Part shown: one piece after another, positions 59,101-64,000 of the stretch
Numbering within the stretch: the stretch's first letter is position 1
Layout of the letters: each line of letters begins with the position of its first letter
DNA from: Orobanche coerulescens
Lineage: Eukaryota; Streptophyta; Magnoliopsida; Lamiales; Orobanchaceae
Direction: 5' to 3'
Assembly (NCBI GenBank): GCA_033398695.1
Contig: CM065802.1
Coordinates: 138,184,096 to 138,248,095, forward strand
DNA length: 64,000 nt
Notes under the pieces: model-generated
Told to the model about the DNA's origin: nothing
What the model saw: only the letters and a program-made list of their open reading frames with translations
The model's database searches: none
Translations under genes and position numbers: made by a program

Positions 59101-62100
59101 GTAAAAGATACTGATCAAAAAGTTTTGGTTCAAGATAAAGAGATAAAAGAGAGATGGAGGTCATACTTTGATACCCTATTCAATGGCCATCAAGAACAAG
59201 ATATTGGGAATTTAAACATCCCCTCAAGTATGGTTAACCGAGAGTTTAAGAGAAGAATTCAAAAGGGTGAAGTGACAATTGCATTGAAGAAGATGGGGTC
59301 AAAGAAAGCAAAAGGACCAGATGGTATACCTATTGAAGTTTGGAGGTGTTTGGGGGAGAGAGGGATCGAATGGGTAACTATGATTTTCAATAAGATTTGG
59401 AGAAGCAATAAGATGCCATCAGCATGGAAGAAAAGTATTCTCGTCCCTTTGTATAAGAACAAAGGTGATGTTCAAGATTGTTCTAATTATCGCGGAATTA
59501 AACTAATGAGTCGTACCATGAAGTTGTGGGAACGAGTGATTGAACAAAGGATCAGGAAATGTGTGAAGATAACAGAAAATCAGTTTGGATTTATGCCTGG
59601 AAGATCGACCATGGAAGCAATTTATCTTATCCTATTGATGGAACATTATCGAGATAAAAAGAAAGATCGCATATGGTTTTATTGATTTAGAGAAGGCATA
59701 TGATAAAGTACCAAGAGAAGTACTTTGGTGGGCCTTAGCAAAGAAGGGTGTATCGCGGAAATATATTGACATTATAAAGGACATGTATGAGGGAGCTAGT
59801 ACAAGTGTACGTACTAATGTTGGGAGGACAGAAGAATTCCCTATTACGATTGGGGTGCATCAAGGATCTGCTCTTAGTCCTTTTCTCTTTGCCATAGTCA
59901 TGGGACGAATTGACAAGAGAAATTCAAAATGACGCTCCGTGGTGTATGATGTTCGCAGATGATATTGTGTTGATTGATGAAACGAAGGTTGGAGTGCAAC
60001 AGAAATTGGAACTTTGGAGGGATACTTTGGAAGCTCGAGGCTTTAGCCGAGCAAAAGTAAGACCGAATATATGGAGTGTAGGTTTAGCGAAAGTGATAGA
60101 GAGGCGGGATGATCACATTTGATGGGAAAGTTGTTCATGGATCCACTTTCTTTCGGTATCTTGGATCTATTATCCAAAAGGATGGAGAGCTAGATGGCGA
60201 TGTGGCTCATAGAATAAAGGCGGGGTGGTTGAAGTGGAAGAGTGCCACAGGGTTTTATGTGATCTGGCATGCCTCATAGATTAACGGGTAAATTTTACCG
60301 CACGGCAATTAGGCTCGCTTGTTATATATGGCACCGAGTGTTGGTCAGAAAAGCGATGTCACGTTCAAAAGATGAATGTGGCAGAGATGCGTATGCTACG
60401 ATGGATGTGTGGTCATACAAAAAAAGATCGGCTCAGAAATGAGGTGATTAGAGAGAAGGTAAGAGTTGCGCCTATAGAAGACAAGATGATGGAGAATCGA
60501 TTACGATGGTTTGGTCATGTGAGAAGAAGACCTATTGATGCACCAGTGAGGAGGCTAGAAAGTTGGGGAACAAGTAATGTTGTGAAAGGTAGAGGAAGAC
60601 CCAAGAAAACTTGGATAAAGATGATTGAAAATGATATGCGGTTTCTTGGAATTGGAGAAAGTATGGCGATGGAGAGGCAAATGTGGCGGGAAAGAATACG
60701 GATGGTGGATGGAGTCTGATTCTTTTTTTTTTTTTTAATTCCTATTTTCTTTTATTTCATGTTATCTTTTAATTTATTTTTCAGGATTTTTCATTTTTTT
60801 TTTTTAACATTCATTCTCTTTTTTTAAATTTGTTTTTTCTCTACTTTTTCCCTATTTTTTCCTTTTATGTTATTTATGTAACGATTATTGACGGTTTCAA
60901 AGTTTGATTCATGTTAGCCGACCCCAAATCATTTTGGGACTAAGGCTTAGATGTTGTTGTTGTTGTCGTATAAATTCCCAAGAAATCTTCCCTCTCTTCC
61001 ATGGTTATCACGGCGTCGCCTAGGCGGCAAGGCGGTCCGGCCAGGCCGCCTGAATCCATCGCCTCGCCTAGATTTGAGCTAGGCGAGCGCGGCGTCGCCT
61101 AGGCGACGCCTGGCGAAAGGCGACGCCTTGTCGCCTCGACCAAGGGCAAACAGTAATTCTTGTTTTAATTAAAAATCATTGTTTAACCTAGCCCTCCTTT
61201 TTGCGGATTTCCTTCCTTACCCGATGTAACACGAGAAAAACCTAGCCCTCCTTTTGCGTCCGCCGTCTCCGCGCCGCCGTCCGATCCATCCACGCCGGCC
61301 GCCGTCCGCCGCTCCTCTTTCGTAATGATATCACCCCTTTGTCTTTCTCTTCTTCCCGTTCGCTTCTCTTTTTCTTCTTTCCGTTTTCTTACGCTTTTTT
61401 TCTCATTTCGATATTTGTTCCTGCAATTTAATTAAGGGTACAATTTTATGTTTTAGAAAACGGGTTTTAATGCAACTTTACAAAGGCGTTTTTTTAGGTA
61501 TTTAAAGTGCAGTTTTTTTTTCTTAAATATATATAATGCTGAAAATGTTTTGCTAAAAAAATTTTATTATTTTTTTAATTTGCAGATATATTATGGGAGA
61601 TTCCGAGAACACGCCAAATTATGATCCATCGAAAGATCCTAAACGTAAGGCAAGATCCAATGATCCGGGATGGAAATATGGTTTTTGGCCCAACTTGAGC
61701 AACAAGGATTTGATTGAGTGCTCGCTTTGTCATAAGCAAATGTTCTCCGGAGTGAAGAGATTGACTTAATATAATGTTGTTTATTAATTTTAATAGTGAA
61801 ATATTAATTATTATTATTTATTAAATATATTTTTTATTTAACGCCTAATTGTCGCCTAGGCGGGCGCCTAGGCGCCTAGGCGTCCGGGCGGTAGCCGAGC
61901 GCCTCGCCTCGCCTTGGCGCCGTGATAACCATGCTCTCTTCTCATACTTAAAAAGAAAAGGAGGCTAGACTATTTTAAAAAACATTCAAGATGTGGATCA
62001 CACAATAAAGGGCTAACTTATAAATATTATAAATTAATATATAATTTTAACTAGACGCTTCAGTGGCACTCCCATCCTTTTAGAATTAGTCGTTTCCCCG

Positions 62101-64000
62101 CTCCCACTTCCATCCCCATCCCCGCTTCAGGCTACTAAGGTTTATGGACCCCCCACCCCCCCCTCCACCCCCCGGCTTTACATCAATATCTTCGAGGAGA
62201 AATCCGTGTTAATGATGCTGCGGATGAGTTGCGCAGAGGTGATGCAGTTTCAAAGGATATAAGGACGCATTTGTGGTTCAACAAAGAAGGCAAAGGGGCT
62301 GGCATCGAAGGGATATGGATTTCCAGGTTGGGGAGAACGTTTTTCTCAAGATTTGGCTGTATCATCACATGTCCTATTGCAATCTCAAATCCGAACTTTG
62401 ATCGCTTTTATGGGCGTTTCGAGATAATTGGGATGGTAGGCCCCGTGGCTTATCCCTTAATTTCCTTCTCGTGTTCACCCGGTCTTTCATGCGTCACAAC
62501 TGAAACAGTTATAAGGAATCACCACGCGGAAACTACTATTCCCACCCAAATGGCTTCAGATAGCCTGTTTTCCAGAGTTTGATACAGTAAACTCGTATGT
62601 TTGGCACCAGGACAATAGGTACCCTTTTTCAACCTAGAGGACAAGGCCTTTTTGATGGGAGTATTGATAGAGGCAATCTAGTACATGCCTTCATTTTTAC
62701 ACTCGAAGAAAGGAAGTCAATAATAGCTTGATTGTTGGTATTTGCAAGATCATCCAGCATTTGTTGGTTGGGATTGGCAAGATATTCTTACCTGCATTTG
62801 TTGGTTAGGATTTGCAAGATATGCTTACCTGCATTTGTTGGTTTAAGTTAGTATAACTTACAGGGTCTAGAGAGTGGAAAGGGCAAACTAGAGTAATCCT
62901 TTATGATCAGCCTTTTGGCTAGGCATAATTAATCTGTTGGGGATTATTCCAGGTCTTGCATCCCTTCCCTTTTCCGTCAACAAAATCCTAATCCCATATT
63001 TATATTTCAGTATTGTTTTTTAATTGGACAAGATAAAAACAGGAAAATTCTAACCCCATATTGTTTTTTAACTCCAAAAATCTATCAACGTCTGAAGTGG
63101 TTTTAATTGGACATATGAATGAGAAACAAGAAAAAGTAAAGCACTGACTGCAATAGGTCAGCTGTAAAATCAAATTCCTGATAGTGCGATAATCTACTCT
63201 ACTTTAAACCCGGCCTGAGTCATCAAAATGGACAAGAAAGCAAGCAGAAAACAATTGCATCTCCCATTCAGGATGCTCTTCAACAGCATACTTATCACAG
63301 CATGCTGCAATCCACCATCCTAGAATGATGAATTAACATTGCTGGTAAAGAACGTTGAATGGTCTTTTACACAATAATCTTTCCTGGCTAAGAACCAAAA
63401 ACACATTAAACTACAACGCACCTGCTGAGCTCTTGAAATAAGACTATGAAGCATGCGCTGGTAACTTTCAGGTTGCTCTGTCATCATTCTCTGAGAAAAT
63501 ACAAATCTTACTAAGTAAAGTTAACTTCACACTACACATTTCACATTTCAACAAGAGATCCATTACTTGCCTTCAAAAGAAAGGTTGAAGAGTAATATGC
63601 CACTCTTGCGTCCGTATCATCCAACAATTCCCTGCCAGATACCCAAAAAAATTGAAACGAAGAACTTCAACAATGAGATCAAGAAGTTGAAGAAAGTACC
63701 TGAAGAATTCTTCTCCACCAACATCTATGAAAGCAGCTGGATCGGCTGTACATTTACCAATCAAAAGTAAGAGAAGTGTAGCTCTTATATCCGATGTGCC
63801 ACCTGGAATATTTCCTCTTCCTTTGCTACCTACAGAGACGCCCAATGCAATATTATCTGTTGCAGCACCAGCAAGCTGGATCAAAGGCCAGTAGAATAAT
63901 GCAGAAGGAACACGAGCAACCAATTGCATGGGAACAATGGCTTGGCCACGAAGAAGCAATGCTGCCATGGATGCAGTATCATGGATTTGATTATGTACAT
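44641..64000 (-). CDS. Conserved plant protein, probably ARM/HEAT-like (partial, four exons, 18.7-kb intron)
   Basis: Minus-strand exons: 64000-63700 (continues beyond the window), 63631-63571, 63490-63422, 44709-44641. They read [20 protein letters not shown] ... GGEEFF, then [20 protein letters not shown], then [23 protein letters not shown], then [24 protein letters not shown] recall this as one continuous, highly conserved plant sequence, probably of armadillo/HEAT type, but cannot name the gene. Exon joins keep frame: the first intron splits an Arg codon and the next two fall between codons. The introns are 68, 80 and 18,712 bp; the second uses a GC donor (AAG|GCAAGT). After SNE a TGA (44638-44640) stops the frame, where the family should continue. 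No later exons were found, so the gene may be truncated, or the rest may be out of view. Confidence 0.7.
45157..45506 (+). repeat. Probable 5' LTR of the degenerate gypsy element
   Basis: Matches 62665-63009 in direct order: TGATAGAGACAATC, GAGGAAAGAAAGT, two or three CTTACCTG(A/C)ATTTGTTGGTT(A/G)GGATTTG units, ATCGGCCTTTTGGCTGGGC, and CTTCCCTTTTTTGTCAACAAAAT near the end. Ends are approximate. Confidence 0.55.
46401..46619 (-). mobile_element. 5'-truncated RTE LINE fragment
   Basis: The reverse complement matches the 3' end of the full-length LINE at 57534-60968. It contains the last bases of the ORF (AAGAATACGGATGGTGGATG), the TTTTTTTAATTCCTATTTTC-type 3' region and CATGTTAGTCGACCCCAAATCAT. 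It breaks off just inside the ORF, as expected from incomplete reverse transcription. The tail is followed by a TA dinucleotide run. Confidence 0.8.
46648..47055. mobile_element. MITE with about 130-bp inverted repeats, in (TA)n
   Basis: Starts AGTGGCGCGTTCTATGCAGT and ends with its mirror ACTGCATAGAACGCGCCACT. The arms are almost perfectly inverted over about 130 bp, through AGTACTTTACAGTACTAATT, ATGCATGAAATATATGCA and CGTGCATCAAAATTTCAATG. The right arm is present twice in tandem (about 46855-46935 and 46938-47025). TA repeats on both sides hide the target duplication, so the superfamily is open. Confidence 0.75.
47056..47112. repeat. (TA)n microsatellite
   Basis: Nearly pure TA dinucleotides with two short GTATATATAC interruptions. 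It follows the MITE and precedes the inverted-repeat element. Confidence 0.9.
47113..48036. mobile_element. Inverted-repeat element enclosing a small ORF
   Basis: The arm at about 47159-47345 (ATAGTTTTAAAAACAGCACTTGC ... TTGACGGAATGCCAC reversed ... ACAGTATACTAGGGTTTTT) recurs inverted at 47843-48036, about 190 bp and about 90% alike by eye. A hairpin GAGTAAAGTGCA/TGCACTTTACTC sits at the left edge (47113-47148), and GAGTAAAGTGCAG appears again at 47818. The central 0.5 kb holds the ORF at 47556. No clear target duplication was found, so ends are approximate. Confidence 0.55.
47556..47759 (+). CDS. Small membrane-protein-like ORF inside an inverted-repeat element
   Basis: 67 codons starting [17 protein letters not shown] basic start is followed by one clear hydrophobic segment (residues about 17-33, [16 protein letters not shown]), then a Ser/Pro-rich tail ending NSLISS. 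The composition looks like a real N-terminal anchor rather than random AT-rich translation, and the context between long inverted repeats suggests a captured gene fragment. I do not recognise the family. It may not be expressed. Confidence 0.35.
   Translation: MAKGRIKNRWVCSVKITVIWSICAITLFYFFKMAIRISSPKVSSNSNRPTIASTIEMFQFVNSLISS
48037..48441. other. AT-rich sequence of hAT element 1, no gene
   Basis: Contains short repeats such as AA(A/T)CTGTCATACTAA (48180-48215) and ATATGTATATGTATGTA. The end, TTAACTGTTTTTTTATATGTGCAG (48412-48435), looks like the 3' end of an intron. Confidence 0.5.
48442..49692. mobile_element. Terminal-inverted-repeat element with possible captured coding sequence
   Basis: AAAGGGGAATGACCCAA at the left mirrors TTGGGTCATTTCCCCTT at the right (49675-49691), one base apart from perfect. 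The interior has two GC-rich islands, unlike its surroundings: 48610-48680, and 49091-49387. The latter has a minus-strand frame of 98 codons starting [20 protein letters not shown]. The element is bracketed by imperfect direct repeats of about 30 bp (TTAACTGT...TATATGYGCAGTTYTT at 48412-48441 and 49695-49726), too long for a usual target duplication. Gene capture is inferred from composition. Confidence 0.5.
49732..51275 (+). pseudogene. hAT transposase of element 1 (broken)
   Basis: Starts MENDSNTEK. After frame breaks it reads [30 protein letters not shown] and [13 protein letters not shown], the BED-type zinc-finger N-terminus of plant hAT transposases; the same block is seen in element 2 at 61593. 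Further on (50700-51013) comes [20 protein letters not shown] with an acidic [12 protein letters not shown] tract, the linker that follows the finger in this family. The acidic C-terminal tail is at 51000-51275 ([20 protein letters not shown]). The catalytic core and dimerisation domain are absent. A stretch at about 50124-50690 with TATATATATTTAGAGG looks like an inserted LTR or promoter piece. Confidence 0.65.
51300..51716. other. Right end of hAT element 1 and gypsy flank
   Basis: AT-rich with a TTATTATTA run, then the right subterminal palindromes CGACTAGTCG of hAT element 1 and its terminus at 51606. From 51607 degenerate gypsy sequence resumes. 51709-51716 is the CTATAAAG target duplication of the next element. 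Confidence 0.6.
51717..52533. mobile_element. Non-autonomous hAT element with TAGCG-type subterminal repeats
   Basis: Terminal repeats CAGTGTTTTCAA and TTGAAAACACTG are flanked by a perfect 8-bp target duplication CTATAAAG (51709-51716, 52534-52541). Subterminal regions are dense in TAGCGT/ACGCTA units: TCGTAGCGTAGCGTAGCGTAGCGTAAATAGCG at left, and GCGTACGCTATATG, ATAGCGTGCGTTAT and GCGCTACGTAGCGC at right. It carries no coding sequence. The Stowaway MITE at 51879-52113 is inserted in it. Confidence 0.88.
51879..52113. mobile_element. Stowaway MITE (235 bp)
   Basis: CTCCCTCCATTTTTCTTTAG at the left mirrors CTAAAGAAAAATGGAGGGAG at the right, with TA on both sides (51877-51878, 52114-52115). 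CTCCCTCC termini with a TA target are the hallmark of Stowaway, a Tc1/mariner-related MITE. The inverted similarity continues inward through GTCGTTTGACTTTTTGACACAC. Confidence 0.93.
52542..53735. other. Non-coding stretch with short repeats
   Basis: No supported gene. GGACTCGAGTTACAATATTA-type units recur near 53060, 53119 and 53208 within blocks containing ATGATATTGACC and AACATTCGAACC, a decayed 60-90 bp repeat. Confidence 0.5.
53740..57200 (+). pseudogene. Degenerate gypsy gag-pol (gag, RT/RNase H, integrase)
   Basis: Pieces in shifting frames, in gypsy order. Gag: [20 protein letters not shown] and [19 protein letters not shown], 53800-53940. RT end: [19 protein letters not shown], about 55130-55190. 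RNase H start: the frames around 55330-55500 contain [20 protein letters not shown] and [16 protein letters not shown]. Integrase zinc-binding part: [20 protein letters not shown], then [17 protein letters not shown], 56580-56730. Integrase core: [35 protein letters not shown], to about 56940. A chromodomain-like [10 protein letters not shown] follows at about 57100. Stops occur throughout and 55500-56330 is unrecognisable. It belongs with the LTR pair at 45157 and 62665. Confidence 0.7.
57880..60719 (+). pseudogene. RTE endonuclease-reverse transcriptase (frameshifted)
   Basis: The longest open part is 58066-59685 (539 codons). Upstream in shifted frames are [11 protein letters not shown] and LQETKW (57880-57990), the start of the APE-type endonuclease, which continues with [20 protein letters not shown] and HRVVVLDF. 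The linker is followed by RT motifs [28 protein letters not shown] [24 protein letters not shown] and [12 protein letters not shown] frameshift near 59667 leads to [18 protein letters not shown], a second near 59902 to [11 protein letters not shown] (catalytic ADD intact), and others follow. The C-terminal [19 protein letters not shown] ... [13 protein letters not shown] (60372-60719) is diagnostic for plant RTE. A normal protein would be about 900-1000 residues. Confidence 0.9.
60720..60968 (+). other. 3' untranslated region and tail of the LINE
   Basis: T-rich stretches followed by the conserved CATGTTAGCCGACCCCAAATC end and TTGTTGTTGTTG. The same region, truncated, occurs inverted at 46401-46619. 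Confidence 0.85.
61000..61933 (+). mobile_element. hAT element 2, non-autonomous, 934 bp
   Basis: Terminal repeats CATGGTTATCACGGCG (left) and, reversed, CATGGTTATCACGGCGCC (right) are flanked by a perfect 8-bp target duplication CTCTCTTC (60992-60999, 61934-61941). The ends match those of hAT element 1 except at one or two bases. Subterminal palindromes are CGCCTAGGCG (61016, 61094 and three near 61855-61885). Inside is a GC-rich promoter-like stretch (61250-61320), an intron-like end TTTTTTTAATTTGCAG and the first transposase exon only. It lies 17 bp right of the LINE's 3' target duplication. Confidence 0.9.
61593..61769 (+). pseudogene. hAT transposase N-terminal fragment of element 2
   Basis: 58 codons starting [20 protein letters not shown], then [20 protein letters not shown] and [17 protein letters not shown]. 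It contains the first half (CxxC) of a BED-type zinc finger; the His half and catalytic core are missing. It directly parallels the block near 49780 in element 1. Such fragments could at most bind DNA ends; no activity can be claimed. Confidence 0.75.
61942..62160. other. Spacer of the old gypsy element
   Basis: AT-rich, then a C-rich stretch (CCCCCACCCCCCCCTCCACCCC at about 62150). No gene. Confidence 0.5.
62200..62664 (+). pseudogene. gypsy pol C-terminus (integrase tail)
   Basis: Frames in this stretch read [17 protein letters not shown] remains, then [25 protein letters not shown] and HASQLKQL equivalents, and finally [13 protein letters not shown]. They correspond to the integrase C-terminal domain (FYGPFxIxxRVGxVAYRL), the VHPVFHVSQL motif and the FPxFNLEDKV end of plant gypsy polyproteins. 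It stands directly before the right LTR-like repeat and after the hAT/LINE insertions, as the 3' end of the element starting at 45157 would. Several frame breaks. Confidence 0.65.
62665..63009 (+). repeat. Probable 3' LTR of the degenerate gypsy element
   Basis: Direct repeat of 45157-45506 (see there). It includes three CTTACCTGCATTTGTTGGTT-type units and ATCAGCCTTTTGGCTAGGC. It is preceded by the pol end and a purine-rich GATGGGAG. Confidence 0.55.
63010..63421 (-). other. Right end of the giant host-gene intron
   Basis: Begins on the minus strand with the donor CAG|GTGCGT at 63421. An acceptor-like CTAG followed by a minus-strand frame [20 protein letters not shown] (about 63327-63215, ending in TAA) resembles coding sequence. 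It is not expected between the flanking exons; it may be an alternative terminal exon or chance. Confidence 0.4.

Larger units (their letters stand above)
57534..60968 (+). mobile_element. Full-length RTE-type LINE, 3435 bp
   Basis: Bounded by a perfect 14-bp target duplication TATAAATTCCCAAG (57520-57533, 60969-60982). Starts CCGGTCCCAAGCCCGG and ends ...CCCCAAATCATTTTGGGACT AAGGCTTAGATG with a (TTG)n-type tail, the known 3' end of plant RTE elements. It has one ORF with endonuclease and reverse transcriptase. The 5' leader includes two similar blocks with CGTCGCC(C/G)(A/G)GAAGCGGCGCGCCACC (about 57650 and 57760). Confidence 0.92.
45157..63009 (+). mobile_element. Degenerate Ty3/gypsy element with nested insertions, inside the host-gene intron
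   Basis: Direct repeats of about 350 bp at 45157-45506 and 62665-63009 behave as LTRs. Between them, in order and all on the plus strand, are gag pieces (45670-45960 with [21 protein letters not shown], and 53800-53970 with [18 protein letters not shown]), RT/RNase H remains (55080-55500), integrase (56560-57005) and the pol C-terminus (62200-62665, ending [13 protein letters not shown] just before the right LTR). Four elements interrupt it: hAT 45961-51606, hAT MITE 51717-52533, LINE 57534-60968 and hAT 61000-61933. Without these about 7 kb remain, a normal gypsy size with some extra material. No target duplication was found at the tentative outer ends. Confidence 0.6.

Noticed and set aside
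63573..64000. Naming the host gene as Mediator subunit 33 or RST1
   Set aside because: Both were considered, but what I recall of those proteins does not contain the MAALLLRG...LQLSN sequence. The gene is left unnamed.
1..64000. tRNA, rRNA or telomere repeats
   Set aside because: None was recognised on either strand; only primer-site matches to initiator-Met tRNA occur.

Overview
This is nuclear DNA of a flowering plant, very probably a dicot. It is AT-rich and intron-bearing, and is packed with plant-type transposable elements: Ty1/copia, Ty3/gypsy chromovirus, RTE-type LINE, hAT, Mutator-like and Stowaway. There are no bacterial-style operons. Almost every reading frame longer than about 100 codons belongs to a transposable element. 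The only host gene I can support is a conserved protein, probably armadillo/HEAT-like, on the minus strand at the right end. Its exons sit at 63422-64000 and 44641-44709, either side of an 18.7-kb intron filled with nested elements.

Layout, left to right. 1-3671: 3' end of a broken Angela-like copia element (+) with its 2-kb LTR. 3672-6123: 3' end of a second copia element (+) with a 237-bp LTR. 6124-11000: degenerate AT-rich DNA with a possible Helitron remnant, a SINE-like stretch, minisatellites and a micro-insertion. 11007-11745: broken Myb/SANT-type gene related to PIF/Harbinger ORF1 (-). 12304-13541: non-autonomous Mutator-like element that is almost one giant hairpin, with a 9-bp target duplication. 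14456-26296: gypsy solo LTR (-, TSD GTATG) interrupted by a complete copia element (-, 15659-24952, TSD TTCCA). 27491-40078: non-coding LTR retrotransposon in tandem (LTR-internal-LTR-internal-LTR-internal), interrupted by a full-length gypsy chromovirus (+, 29740-38680, TSD GCCGC). 41345-42715: large inverted duplication. 44641-64000: the host gene. Its giant intron holds a degenerate gypsy element (about 45157-63009) into which were inserted an hAT element (45961-51606, itself full of insertions), an hAT MITE carrying a Stowaway MITE (51717-52533), a full-length RTE LINE (57534-60968) and a small hAT element (61000-61933).

The autonomous coding regions are all broken: stops and frameshifts in both copia elements, five stops plus a frameshift in the gypsy chromovirus, and several frameshifts in the LINE. 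In the chromovirus the five stops, and two substitutions of reverse-transcriptase catalytic aspartates, all fit C-to-T (or G-to-A) transitions, as expected for a heavily methylated element.

The most unusual recurring theme is dense arrays of short CG-rich palindromes at equivalent places in unrelated elements. They occur in the promoter part of the gypsy LTRs (TAGCGCACGCTA in one element, TTACGGCCGTAA in the related solo LTR) and in the subterminal regions of hAT elements (CGACTAGTCG, CGCCTAGGCG and TAGCG-type). The sequence differs between relatives while palindromy and position are kept.

All assignments are by eye. Family names rest on remembered motifs, and boundaries supported by target-site duplications are the firmest calls.
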